The notes under the pieces are model-generated. The model made no database searches. It had not been told where the DNA came from and worked only from the letters and a program-made list of their open reading frames with translations. The position numbers and the translations under genes are program-made. Positions 8,024 through 15,874 of a stretch of DNA of 64,000 nt are shown here, one piece after another (positions within the stretch are counted from its first letter, which is position 1; each line of letters starts with the position of its first letter). Source of the stretch: an uncultured Lachnospiraceae bacterium (GTDB taxonomy: Bacteria; Bacillota; Clostridia; Lachnospirales; Lachnospiraceae); contig CANQNN010000009.1 in NCBI GenBank assembly GCA_947625205.1, positions 1 through 64,000 on the forward strand, read 5' to 3'.

Positions 8024-10063
8024 ATGAGACCAGAATGGAAAGATTTTGTAGGCGGTAAGTGGGACAAAGAAGTCAATGTCCGCGACTTCATCCAGAGAAA
8101 CTACCATCCGTACGATGGTGATGAGTCCTTCCTTGCAGGACCTACACAGGACACTAAGGACTTATGGGCACAGGTTCTTGACCTGCAGAAGCAGGAGCGT
8201 GAGGCAGGCGGCGTACTTGATATGGATACCAAGGTTGTATCTACTATCACATCCCACGGTCCGGGTTATCTCGACAAGAGCAAAGAGAAGATCGTAGGTT
8301 TCCAGACAGATAAGCCTTTCAAGCGTTCCTTACAGCCTTACGGCGGTATCAGAATGGCAGAGAAGGCATGTTCCGATAACGGCTACGAAGTTGATCCCGA
8401 GATCAGCGAATTCTTCTCCACACACAGAAAAACACACAATGCAGGATGCTTCGATGCATACAATCAGGAAATGAGAGCGTGCCGTTCCGCACATATCATC
8501 ACGGGTCTTCCGGATGCATACGGACGCGGACGTATCATCGGCGACTACAGACGTGTGGCTCTGTACGGTATCGACAGACTGATCGAAGACAAGCAGGATC
8601 AGAAGGATTCCACCGGCCGCGTAATGACAGACGATGTGATCCGTCTTCGTGAGGAGCTTTCCGAGCAGATGACCGCTCTGAAGCTGATGAAGGAGATGGC
8701 TGCTTCTTACGGCTGTGATATCTCCAAGCCCGCATCCAATGTACAGGAAGCGATCCAGGCTACTTACTTCGGTTACCTTTGCTCCGTTAAAGAGCAGAAC
8801 GGTGCGGCGATGTCCCTCGGACGTACATCCACTTTCCTTGATATTTACGCTGAGAGAGACCTGGCGAACGGCACCTTTACTGAGGAGCAGATTCAGGAAT
8901 TCGTCGATCACTTCATTATGAAATTAAGATGCGTAAAATTTGCACGTACACCTGAGTACAACCAGATCTTCGCAGGCGATCCGGTATGGGTAACGGAGTC
9001 TCTGGGCGGTGTCGGCGTAGACGGTCGTCCGATGGTAACAAAGATGAGCTTCCGGTATCTGCACACACTGGAGAACCTTGGTCCTTCTCCGGAGCCGAAC
9101 CTGACAGTTCTGTGGTCCACCAGACTTCCTGAGAACTGGAAGAGATACTGCGCTAAGATGTCCATCCAGACTTCTTCCATCCAGTATGAGAACGATGACT
9201 TGATGCGGGTAACGCACGGTGACGATTATGCGATCGCATGCTGCGTATCCTCTATGGTTGTCGGCAAAGAGATGCAGTTCTTCGGCGCGCGTGCTAACCT
9301 TGCAAAATGTCTGCTGTACGCATTAAACGGCGGTATCGACGAGGTAACCAAGAAACAGGTTGGTCCTAAGTACCGTCCTGTTACCGGCGATGTTCTCGAT
9401 TACGATGACGTTATGGATAAGTTCATTGACATGATGGAGTGGCAGGCTGACGTCTATGTAAACACGCTGAACATTATTCACTATATGCATGATAAGTACT
9501 GCTATGAGAGAGCGGAGATGGCTCTTCATGACAGAGACGTTAAGCGTTACTTCGCAACGGGTGTTGCAGGTCTGTCCATCGTAGCTGACTCCCTGTCCGC
9601 TATCAAATATGCCAAGGTTGAGCCGATCAGAGACGAAGACGGCGTAATCGTTGACTTCAAGACAACCGGCGAGTTCCCGAAATACGGTAACGATGATGAC
9701 CGCGTAGACGAGATCGCACAGATGATCGTACACAAGTTCATGACAGCGATCAGAAGACATCACACCTACAGGAACGGTATTCCTACAACATCCATCCTTA
9801 CCATTACTTCCAACGTAACATACGGTAAGGCTACAGGAAACACACCTGACGGACGTAAGAAAGGTCAGCCGTTTGCTCCGGGCGCTAACCCGATGCACGG
9901 ACGTGATACCCACGGTGCAGTCGCTTCCCTGTCTTCCGTATCCAAGCTTCCGTTCAATGATGCACAGGATGGTATCTCCAATACCTTCACCATCATTCCG
10001 GGCGCTCTTGGCAAAGAGGATAAGGTATTCGCAGGCGATATCGAGCTGGATCTGAACAAATAA
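8024..10063 (+). CDS. pflB: Pyruvate formate-lyase core polypeptide lacking the glycyl radical domain
   Basis: This 679-residue protein aligns with the body of PflB, which turns pyruvate and CoA into formate and acetyl-CoA. The catalytic pair Cys406-Cys407 lies in [12 protein letters not shown], followed by the conserved GARANLAK. The [17 protein letters not shown] and [17 protein letters not shown] segments near the end are also present. It then stops at IELDLNK, just where an ordinary PflB (about 740-760 residues) continues into the C-terminal domain with the radical glycine. That domain is encoded separately at 10508-10750. ATG 8024 follows AGGAGG with ideal spacing; an earlier in-frame ATG at 7961 lies within the operator-like repeat. 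The protein cannot carry the radical by itself and should need the separate domain. Confidence 0.93.
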   Translation: MRPEWKDFVGGKWDKEVNVRDFIQRNYHPYDGDESFLAGPTQDTKDLWAQVLDLQKQEREAGGVLDMDTKVVSTITSHGPGYLDKSKEKIVGFQTDKPFKRSLQPYGGIRMAEKACSDNGYEVDPEISEFFSTHRKTHNAGCFDAYNQEMRACRSAHIITGLPDAYGRGRIIGDYRRVALYGIDRLIEDKQDQKDSTGRVMTDDVIRLREELSEQMTALKLMKEMAASYGCDISKPASNVQEAIQATYFGYLCSVKEQNGAAMSLGRTSTFLDIYAERDLANGTFTEEQIQEFVDHFIMKLRCVKFARTPEYNQIFAGDPVWVTESLGGVGVDGRPMVTKMSFRYLHTLENLGPSPEPNLTVLWSTRLPENWKRYCAKMSIQTSSIQYENDDLMRVTHGDDYAIACCVSSMVVGKEMQFFGARANLAKCLLYALNGGIDEVTKKQVGPKYRPVTGDVLDYDDVMDKFIDMMEWQADVYVNTLNIIHYMHDKYCYERAEMALHDRDVKRYFATGVAGLSIVADSLSAIKYAKVEPIRDEDGVIVDFKTTGEFPKYGNDDDRVDEIAQMIVHKFMTAIRRHHTYRNGIPTTSILTITSNVTYGKATGNTPDGRKKGQPFAPGANPMHGRDTHGAVASLSSVSKLPFNDAQDGISNTFTIIPGALGKEDKVFAGDIELDLNK

Positions 10064-10067
10064 AAAT

Positions 10068-10139
10068 GATTTCCCGGCGGAAGGGAAATGATTCCGCCGG
10101 GAAATCGGAAAAAAATCCATATATGAAAGATTTTTTTCC
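10068..10139 (+). other. Two tandem RNA hairpins after the pfl core gene
   Basis: A perfect 15-bp stem (10068-10082 with 10092-10106, loop GGGAAATGA) begins four bases after the core stop. It is followed at once by an 11-bp stem (10107-10117 with 10129-10139) containing A/T runs. The first lacks a T tail, so it is more likely a stabiliser or processing site than a full terminator; the second may terminate in part. They could set the ratio of core to downstream proteins. Confidence 0.7.
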
Positions 10140-10172
10140 AGATATAGATATATTGAAGGAGGGAAAGAATAT

Positions 10173-10376
10173 ATGGATAACAAGCAGATGATCGAGGATT
10201 TTGTCAAAATGATGGATTCCGGTATGGCGCAGGGCGTCGGACACGTGAATGTAGACGTTGATGACAATTCCACTGCTTCTAAACAGGTTGAAACTATGGG
10301 GTGTACGGATTGCTCCAGAACTCCATTGGCCTGCAGCGTGCCGACTCTCCATGAGGGTCTGGACGATTTTAAATAG
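10173..10376 (+). CDS. Small cysteine-containing protein related to the start of the glycyl radical domain
   Basis: The 67-residue protein has a strong ribosome site (GAAGGAGGG, 9 bases before the ATG). Residues 5-32 (IEDFVKMMDSG then GVGHVNVDVDD) parallel residues 7-34 of the downstream radical-domain gene ([10 protein letters not shown] then [11 protein letters not shown]), that is, the helix and first strand of the domain. After that the two diverge: no RVSGYA loop occurs, and Cys44, Cys47 and Cys54 appear in GCTDC and PLAC. It is therefore not a glycyl radical carrier. Its place between core and radical genes suggests a third component, for example an assembly factor, a placeholder for the empty radical-domain site or a thiol protectant; none of these is proven. 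I know of no named family. Confidence 0.75.
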   Translation: MDNKQMIEDFVKMMDSGMAQGVGHVNVDVDDNSTASKQVETMGCTDCSRTPLACSVPTLHEGLDDFK

Positions 10377-10381
10377 CATTA

Positions 10382-10474
10382 AGCCGTGCGGATTTAAGAC
10401 GCGACAGCCCGTAAACGAGCAAGCGGAAGTTGCGAAGCTGCGCGCTTGCGAGTATGCACGGCTCAGCCCGTAAA
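10382..10474 (+). other. Structured RNA segment between the two small pfl genes
   Basis: An outer stem AGCCGTGC (10382-10389) with GCACGGCT (10456-10463) encloses an inner stem GCAAGCG (10419-10425) with CGCTTGC (10443-10449). The 11-base direct repeat CAGCCCGTAAA occurs at 10405-10415 and again at 10464-10474. No T tail follows, and the next ribosome site is 20 bases downstream. It may be a cis-acting RNA or a dispersed structured repeat. Confidence 0.6.
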
Positions 10475-10507
10475 ATATAATAATAATATAAAAGGAGGAT
10501 TTTCACT

Positions 10508-10750
10508 ATGGCAGCAGCAAAAGCTCAGGTAGATAACTTAGTTTCTTTATTGGATGGCTACGCAACCAAAGGCGGTCATCACCTCAACGTAAACGTACTC
10601 AACAGAGATACTCTTCTGGACGCTCAGAAGCATCCCGAGAATTATCCGCAGCTGACGATCCGTGTTTCCGGTTACGCAGTAAACTTCATCAAGCTTACAC
10701 CGGAACAGCAGGCGGACGTTATCTCCCGTACGTTCCACGAGTCCATCTAA
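10508..10750 (+). CDS. Stand-alone glycyl radical domain of pyruvate formate-lyase
   Basis: The 80-residue protein corresponds to the C-terminal domain of Pfl[19 protein letters not shown], then [15 protein letters not shown] with the radical-bearing Gly55, and the ending [10 protein letters not shown]. PflA would abstract the glycyl hydrogen to activate it. E. coli GrcA (YfiD) is a known separate spare part for an oxygen-damaged but otherwise complete PflB; here no fused copy is present nearby, so this protein must complete the 679-residue core. It has its own AAAAGGAGG site and ends before a strong terminator at 10804. Nothing suggests a sequencing frameshift: the gap to the core is 444 bases and holds another gene. 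Confidence 0.92.
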   Translation: MAAAKAQVDNLVSLLDGYATKGGHHLNVNVLNRDTLLDAQKHPENYPQLTIRVSGYAVNFIKLTPEQQADVISRTFHESI

Positions 10751-10803
10751 TTGCGGTTGGACTGTGACAAGCGGTATGACGCCTGATCAAAACGGCAATA
10801 CAC

Positions 10804-10835
10804 AAGGCGGCACATGAGATTTCATGTGCCGCCTT
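10804..10835. terminator. Bidirectional terminator after the glycyl radical domain gene
   Basis: AAGGCGGCACATGA and TCATGTGCCGCCTT form a perfect 14-bp stem with a 4-base loop. It closes the pfl locus on the plus strand and the gene remnant (10849-10911) on the minus strand. Confidence 0.85.
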
Positions 10836-10848
10836 ATTATGCGCAAAC

Positions 10849-10911
10849 CTATGCCTTGCGCAGATACCAGTTATATCCTTCAAACACCGCTCTCCAGTGC
10901 TTCGTTGACAT
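10849..10911 (-). pseudogene. 3'-end remnant of an unidentified gene (copy 1)
   Basis: The minus strand reads 20 residues ending HWRAVFEGYNWYLRKA before a stop at 10849-10851. A second copy with nearly the same ending lies at 14012-14110. Both look like leftovers of one gene family's C-terminus after recombination; the family is not identified. Confidence 0.45.
10860..10896. repeat. 37-bp exact direct repeat, copy 1
   Basis: The 37 bases at 10860-10896 recur without mismatch at 14023-14059 in the same orientation. They encode VFEGYNWYL and its flanks on the minus strand. Confidence 0.85.
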
Positions 10912-10920
10912 TGGACTGCA

Positions 10921-11460
10921 TTATTCTCTTTCTCGTTCTGTAATTTCTCTGATTTTCCATTGTCTATTTTCTTTTTCCAATATGATACAAATGACAAAAT
11001 CTTCATTGGTTGCCGACACAGCTTCTATTTTCAACTCATCATTATTCATCTTTATTGCGGATTCTACCGGAATTTCGAAAGAGAATCCTGAGTCATAAGC
11101 ATCTTTCCTATATAATCTTCCCTCTTGTTCTATAATAATTGGCTCATTTCCGTCTGTACTCTGCAATAGTATCCTGTTTGCCGTATCGCTGGTATAGACC
11201 TTTGTCAATAGTTCTTCTAAATCATCAAGAGTCTTGTATTCTCCCTCTATCAAATAGTACTCCGATCCTCCTATAGTGATTGCATCTTCTCCTAGGTCAA
11301 CAAAGCCTGTATAAAATATACTCACTGTTTTCTCATAATCCTGCATCATACTTTTCAGTATTCTATTTGCTTTGTTTTCAGGCATATTTATATACCACAA
11401 AAAAGTGCAAAAAAGAATAACTGCCACACTTATGGCTATAAAGAGCAATCTTTTTTTCAT
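10921..11460 (-). CDS. Hypothetical membrane-anchored extracytoplasmic protein
   Basis: A 179-residue protein starting at the ATG of MKKRLLFIAIS, with one N-terminal membrane segment (about residues 3-22) and a soluble domain rich in acidic and hydrophobic residues outside the membrane. The last part (EDFVICIILEKENRQWKI) resembles small secreted domains such as the IseA/YoeB endopeptidase-inhibitor type or DUF4878-like folds, but I cannot confirm either. The start was chosen because it gives a compact signal anchor. It stands alone between a gene remnant and the two-component genes. Confidence 0.5.
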   Translation of the reverse strand: MKKRLLFIAISVAVILFCTFLWYINMPENKANRILKSMMQDYEKTVSIFYTGFVDLGEDAITIGGSEYYLIEGEYKTLDDLEELLTKVYTSDTANRILLQSTDGNEPIIIEQEGRLYRKDAYDSGFSFEIPVESAIKMNNDELKIEAVSATNEDFVICIILEKENRQWKIREITERERE

Positions 11461-11587
11461 ATACAACCCTCCGTTAAATGAATCATACACAAAAAATCAA
11501 GCCACTTTCCAACATTGACTGTACCATAAAAAAGAGCATCACGCCGCTTCCTGTCATAATTTATATATTTTTTTGTAAAAATTAACA

Positions 11588-11615
11588 GGGACATGACCGA
11601 AATATGTCATGTCCC
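11588..11615 (-). terminator. Terminator of the two-component operon
   Basis: GGGACATGAC and GTCATGTCCC form a 10-bp stem with an 8-base loop, followed on the minus strand by TGTTAATTTTT. It lies 25 bases after the kinase stop. Confidence 0.75.
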
Positions 11616-11639
11616 ACCCCATTTCTTTTATTGTGTTCA

Positions 11640-12929
11640 TTATTTTGACCCGTCCAATTCATTTTTCATTCCTGCCATGTACAGGATCAGATTTACACAA
11701 AATATACCATCCTTCGTCGTGACAGCCATTGTGCCATTATACTTCTCCACAATCTTCCTCACATTTTTCAAGCCAATCCCATGCCAGTCTGCAAGAGGTT
11801 TTGTCGTCTTAAAGGCAATGCCGTTTCCGCGGCTTTTCTCTTGCACGATGCGGGAATCCTCAAAGCTGTTCTCGATTTTTACCTTTAGAATACCTTTTCT
11901 AAGCGTTATATTAACTCCAAGATATTGCTTTTCTGTCCGCTCCGCCGCCTCGATTGCGTTTTCTAACAGATTTCCAAGCAAGACATTGACGTCAAACGAA
12001 TGCCGTACTTTTTCTGGCAGCATCACCTTGACGTCTACCGTTTTCAAATCTTTCTCTGCCTTTTGCAACATATAATTGAGTACACTGTCGATTTCCATAT
12101 TGCCGGATGCGATCAATTCATCAGGATTTTCAATGAATACTTTCATCTGATCAATGTACTCCCGTATTTCCGTAACATCATGTTTGTTCGCCAGCAGCGT
12201 CAACTCGTTGAGGTGGTGCTTCATATCATGCCGTAGGGATTTTATTTTTTCTTCTCCCCGCAGGATGACATCCAACTGATTGGCATACACCTGTATCTGC
12301 GTCTTCAGTATTTCCATCTCATACTGCAATGAAATAGAATGCAACAATAAATTATACAGATAGAGCATCAGAAAGTTGACTACCAACAGACCAATGCTTA
12401 CAACGGAAAGTCCAATGTCCGTACAAGTGTCGGTATAGATCAAAAGCGCAATGACTATAATGCTGCAAACAGGCATCAAAATCAGTGACGCATTCTGTAC
12501 GGATTCTGTATCTTTATGAACGGTAATCATTTTTTCTATTACCAGCGCGCATATGAAAATCAAAAAGAGCGATATTACAGCATAAATCTGGTTATAAGCC
12601 TCTCCATCCCGATAATGGACGAACAGAGAGGTCGCAGCTACATCGCAACCGCAGTTAATCAGATAAATCGTTCCGGTCACAAACAGATTCGATCTGACGG
12701 ATTTAGTATATAGCTGTACGATAGCGCCAATTCCAATTAAATTGCATACCATGTTGATCCATACCGTGTGATACTTCCAAAACAACACTGTATTTATGAC
12801 ATAAAAGCAAGTGCATACAATGCGTTTTTTCTTTTTATCTGCAACCACCCCAAAAAAGACTGACACGCATCTATCAATCAGAAATATACGAAAAAGATTG
12901 GTAAGCGCACAGAGTATAAAATCGAGCAT
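11640..12929 (-). CDS. GHKL-domain sensor histidine kinase (AgrC/CitA-like)
   Basis: The 429-residue protein has about six membrane segments in residues 1-200, a coiled linker, then the phosphoacceptor region LRHDMKHHLNEL (His234) typical of the HPK10/AgrC group. An N-box LLENAIEAAERT follows, then a HGIGLKNVRKIVEKYNG G-box. Such kinases sense peptide signals or membrane state and phosphorylate LytTR regulators. The start lies two bases after the response-regulator stop, so the pair is translationally linked. No AgrB processing protease or clear pre-peptide is seen next to it. Confidence 0.85.
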   Translation of the reverse strand: MLDFILCALTNLFRIFLIDRCVSVFFGVVADKKKKRIVCTCFYVINTVLFWKYHTVWINMVCNLIGIGAIVQLYTKSVRSNLFVTGTIYLINCGCDVAATSLFVHYRDGEAYNQIYAVISLFLIFICALVIEKMITVHKDTESVQNASLILMPVCSIIVIALLIYTDTCTDIGLSVVSIGLLVVNFLMLYLYNLLLHSISLQYEMEILKTQIQVYANQLDVILRGEEKIKSLRHDMKHHLNELTLLANKHDVTEIREYIDQMKVFIENPDELIASGNMEIDSVLNYMLQKAEKDLKTVDVKVMLPEKVRHSFDVNVLLGNLLENAIEAAERTEKQYLGVNITLRKGILKVKIENSFEDSRIVQEKSRGNGIAFKTTKPLADWHGIGLKNVRKIVEKYNGTMAVTTKDGIFCVNLILYMAGMKNELDGSK

Positions 12930-12931
12930 AT

Positions 12932-13636
12932 TTAATCTTCCCTCAGCAGCTTGTCCCTCACAAGTTTACGGTTTGCAGGACTGATCGAAAGTATCGTTCC
13001 GTCCATGAGTTCAACCGTCTCGTATGTATACCGGAAAACATACTCCTTATTGACGATATAGGACTGGTGTATCGTGATAAAATCTTCCGACAGATGTTTT
13101 GCTACTTCCTTTAATTTACCATAAAATTCAAACACCGCTTTCATGGTTACGACTTTTATCTTTCTTCTCTCGCTTACCATATAGACGATGTCCCCCATAA
13201 GGACATAATAGTATTCTTTTCCCTGTCGAAATTCAAACCGGTCGTTTCTCTTTTTGATGATTCTGAGCGCCATATCCATAACTTCATTGACCTGTTCCTG
13301 CAAGATCGGTTTTACCATAAAATCCAACGGCTGAGTCTTAAATAACTGCTGCGCATATGACGCTTTCCCTGATATATAAACAATTTGCAGCCTCATATTA
13401 TCCAGTCGGTTTCTAATGTAACTGCCAACCTCTATGCCTGTCATTTTAAACAATTCTATATCCAGAAAAAGCATATCCAGATAGCCGCCTGATATCAGAT
13501 AATCCCTCAGACTTTCGCCGCTGTACCACACATTCGTATCGACCTGTATATTCTTCTCTTTTGCATATTGCAAAAGCATACTTTCAATAGATGCACAGAC
13601 ATTCTCCCCATCATCGCAAATACCAATATTGTACAT
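12932..13636 (-). CDS. LytTR-family response regulator
   Basis: A receiver domain (residues 1-120; acidic pair in GICDDG, phosphoacceptor Asp59 in MLFLDIELF, Lys in FMVKPI) is followed by a LytTR DNA-binding domain (about 135-234, with FITIHQSYIVN and SPANRKLVRDKLL). It should bind direct repeats upstream of target genes. The start at 13636 gives the usual family N-terminus and follows GAGGTG. An alternative ATG at 13681 adds 15 residues; just before that ATG, AAGGAG precedes a three-codon frame whose TGA overlaps it, so a coupled longer form is possible. It forms an operon with the histidine kinase. Confidence 0.85.
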   Translation of the reverse strand: MYNIGICDDGENVCASIESMLLQYAKEKNIQVDTNVWYSGESLRDYLISGGYLDMLFLDIELFKMTGIEVGSYIRNRLDNMRLQIVYISGKASYAQQLFKTQPLDFMVKPILQEQVNEVMDMALRIIKKRNDRFEFRQGKEYYYVLMGDIVYMVSERRKIKVVTMKAVFEFYGKLKEVAKHLSEDFITIHQSYIVNKEYVFRYTYETVELMDGTILSISPANRKLVRDKLLRED

Positions 13637-13829
13637 ACTGCACCTCGCAACATCTTCATGAAACAATGTTACATCTTTCATATGTGCATTTCAACTCCTT
13701 CTCAACCAAATGCTTCTCCTTTATGCTGACAAACAGGGACTGGGGTATGGCCTTTGCAAGCACAGCAAAAACGCCTTTCTCGTAAGCAGAAAGAGGAAGA
13801 GAAGGAGAACTAAAAAAAAATTTCAGAAT

Positions 13830-13991
13830 TTATATAATCAAAAAGGCGGAACATAGTCCGGAAAGAATGAAAGCAAATGACACGCCGATAATCCACATCA
13901 ATACCTTCCTTGAATTATCAAATTTTTTAATCCAATCCGTTTCCAAAACTTTGATTCTTTTTTGATGTAACAGACCACCAAACAAAAGGAA
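13830..13991 (-). CDS. Short membrane-peptide frame upstream of the response regulator
   Basis: A 53-codon open stretch reads KRIKVLETDWIKKF and then a hydrophobic end (WIIGVSFAFILSGL) on the minus strand. A well-placed AAGGAAGG lies before an internal ATG at 13898, which would give a 22-residue hydrophobic peptide. It could be a small membrane protein or the 3' end of a lost gene. The same frame continues after the stop for about 50 more codons, into 13650, without an ATG. Confidence 0.3.
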   Translation of the reverse strand, partial: FLLFGGLLHQKRIKVLETDWIKKFDNSRKVLMWIIGVSFAFILSGLCSAFLII

Positions 13992-14011
13992 TTACGGTAA
14001 ATAAAATCTTT

Positions 14012-14110
14012 CTACACTTTCTGCAGATACCAGTTATATCCTTCAAACACCGCTCTCCACAGTTCCTGTGCCGAATACCGGAGCAAGCGCAGAATGCATC
14101 CACTCCCTCT
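14012..14110 (-). pseudogene. 3'-end remnant of an unidentified gene (copy 2)
   Basis: The minus strand reads about 30 residues ending AQELWRAVFEGYNWYLQKV before a stop at 14012-14014, parallel to the remnant at 10849-10911. Further upstream a protein-like stretch (EREWMHSAL) is in another frame, which suggests a frameshifted remnant. Confidence 0.4.
14023..14059. repeat. 37-bp exact direct repeat, copy 2
   Basis: Identical to 10860-10896. The two copies flank the two-component operon and the gene at 10921-11460, in direct orientation. Confidence 0.85.
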
Positions 14111-14208
14111 CATCACGCTTCGGTTTCGGGAACCGCCGCAGATTTTGTGAAGTCAGAACCTTTTTACATATTCTGCGGCGATCCTGGCCGAATCAAAAGA
14201 TGCGCTGT

Positions 14209-14457
14209 TCATTGGCCTTCCTCATTCCTTACCCCTTCTTCCGGCTCCGCCACATCCCGTTTAAATTCCAGCAGATCGCCGGGCTGACAGTCCAGCACAT
14301 CACAGATCGCGTTCAGGGTGGAGAAGCGGATTGCGCTCACTTTGCCCGTCTTGATATTGGAAAGGTTCACATTAGCGATCCCGACTTTCTCTGCCAGTTC
14401 GTTTAACGATATTTTTCTGTCCGCCATCATCCTGTCGAGTCTCAATATAATAGACAT
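14209..14457 (-). CDS. XRE-family (YozG-like) transcriptional regulator
   Basis: An 82-residue protein that is nearly all helix-turn-helix: KISLNELAEKVGIANVNLSNIKTG followed by STLNAICDVLDCQPGDLL. This is the short Cro/C1 type found next to DUF2975 membrane proteins. It lies 30 bases downstream of the DUF2975 gene, in the same transcript, and probably autoregulates the pair. The last 15 residues are an acidic tail. Confidence 0.85.
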   Translation of the reverse strand: MSIILRLDRMMADRKISLNELAEKVGIANVNLSNIKTGKVSAIRFSTLNAICDVLDCQPGDLLEFKRDVAEPEEGVRNEEGQ

Positions 14458-14487
14458 ATCTTTTTCCCCGCTTCCGTCATGTTGCGT

Positions 14488-15051
14488 TTAGAGCGTTTCA
14501 TCGGACTGCTTCTGCAATTCGCATCCATAGTCCAGTATACAGTAAACGCACCAGAGTGCAATGCCTACGACCGCTCCAAAGAACAGACTGTCCGACGCTG
14601 ACATCAGCGTGATCAGAATAAACGGCAGGCTTAAATTCTTAAGGATAGCCGGTCGAAACGGCGAATCGCTGTCCCGGATCTCCTTAAATGTCTTCGCCAC
14701 AAAATGCAGCGTGACCGCAAAAATAATAAGCGGGATACACATGACGATAAAGTACGCGCCTATTATATTGCCCCATCCCATAGATGAGGTATTCAGAATG
14801 TCCGTAAACCATACGCCGACATTGAAACCGAATACGCCTATATTCATTTCCAAATCAGCGGTGGCTTCCGTTGCTTCTATCGCCTGTCTGACCTGGCCGC
14901 CTCCAAAATGATACAGAACGATCATACCAACTCCGCACATAAACGTTATAACCGTCATCATGATCATGAATATCTTGCCGATCCTTGCAATGAGCATCGC
15001 CACATTGCTGCTTTTCTTGATCTTATCCATTTTATTGTTCTGTCCGTTCAT
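14488..15051 (-). CDS. DUF2975 membrane protein
   Basis: The 187-residue protein begins MNGQNNKMDKIKKSS and has four membrane segments (about 20-45, 85-115, 120-145, 150-175). This size and topology match DUF2975, a Firmicutes family of unknown function nearly always paired with a YozG-type regulator, as here. The start at 15051 follows GGAGGAAATT, a good ribosome site; two upstream in-frame ATGs lack one. Its role may be in stress signalling at the membrane, but this is not established. Confidence 0.8.
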   Translation of the reverse strand: MNGQNNKMDKIKKSSNVAMLIARIGKIFMIMMTVITFMCGVGMIVLYHFGGGQVRQAIEATEATADLEMNIGVFGFNVGVWFTDILNTSSMGWGNIIGAYFIVMCIPLIIFAVTLHFVAKTFKEIRDSDSPFRPAILKNLSLPFILITLMSASDSLFFGAVVGIALWCVYCILDYGCELQKQSDETL

Positions 15052-15175
15052 AATTTCCTCCATCTGCTTTACAAACATGCCTATCGTTACTTTCCCGCGG
15101 TTTGTAATGTCAGTATAATGCTTGTATTTATGTTTGTCAATATATTTTTAACGTTTATCATTATATTTTTAATTT

Positions 15176-15210
15176 AAAAAATGGTCCCTAGAAACCAGAC
15201 CCTAGGAACC
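15176..15210 (-). terminator. Terminator of the ABC cassette
   Basis: GGTCCCTAG (15183-15191) and CTAGGAACC (15202-15210) pair over nine bases, and on the minus strand six T follow. A second GC-rich palindrome CCCCGGATCCCGGGG lies at about 15230-15244, closer to the gene end. Confidence 0.75.
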
Positions 15211-15259
15211 AGGTAAAGAGATCACCCCACCCCGGATCCCGGGGCGATACTCTGATCCG

Positions 15260-15874
15260 CTAAGCCGATATTTCTATTGTTCGGAATCCCATCTGCTTGT
15301 ATTGTTCCGCATGCGTTACCAATATAACGGTGCGTCCCATCTCGTGAAAAGACCGAAGCAGTCCCATCACTTTATTGGCATTGTTCGGATCAAGAGAACC
15401 TGTGGGTTCGTCAGCCAGTATCACGGAGCATTTTTTAAGCATCAGTCTTGCAAGCGCCACCCGCTGCTGTTCGCCGCCGGACAACTTATACACTTTTTTG
15501 TCTATGGCGTCAGCCAGTCCCACATATTCCAAAGCTTGCTCTATAGAATATTCGGAACGCACACGCTTATTTACCATATTGAGATTCTCACGCACGGTCT
15601 TGCCTTCCACCAGCGCGAAATTCTGAAACAAAAATCCTGCCTCGTTCTGCAGATATGCGCGCTGATTTTTCCTGTCGAAAATATTGCGCCCGTTCACAAG
15701 TATCTCACCCTGATCCGGCTTCTCCAGCGAACCGATCATATGAAGAAGCGTGGTCTTGCCGCAGCCGCTTTCACCCCAGAATACCACAAATTCACCGTCC
15801 TCTATTGTCAGATTCATGTCTGTAAACAGCTGTTTGTCCTCAAAGCTTTTATACAAATGCTTGATCTCTATCAT
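15260..15874 (-). CDS. ABC transporter ATPase, lactococcin-972-type export/immunity cassette
   Basis: A 204-residue ATPase with Walker A GESGCGKTT, Q-loop in FLFQNF, signature LSGGEQQR, Walker B VILADEPTGSLD and the switch His in LVTHAEQ. It resembles the short LolD/MacB-like ATPases of the putative bacteriocin export group associated with lactococcin 972. Its start overlaps the stop of the permease (TGATG), so both are made together. It probably drives export of a peptide, or removes one from the membrane. Confidence 0.8.
   Translation of the reverse strand: MIEIKHLYKSFEDKQLFTDMNLTIEDGEFVVFWGESGCGKTTLLHMIGSLEKPDQGEILVNGRNIFDRKNQRAYLQNEAGFLFQNFALVEGKTVRENLNMVNKRVRSEYSIEQALEYVGLADAIDKKVYKLSGGEQQRVALARLMLKKCSVILADEPTGSLDPNNANKVMGLLRSFHEMGRTVILVTHAEQYKQMGFRTIEISA

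Noticed and set aside
8330-10273. Long minus-strand frames opposite the pfl core
   Set aside because: They mirror a highly conserved enzyme on the plus strand and show no family motif.
10064-10507. Frameshift or sequencing error splitting a normal pflB
   Set aside because: The pieces are 444 bases apart, each has its own ribosome site, a different gene lies between, and no frame continues from the core.
13650-13800. AgrD-type autoinducer gene
   Set aside because: No cyclic-lactone signature, no convincing start codon and no AgrB next to it.
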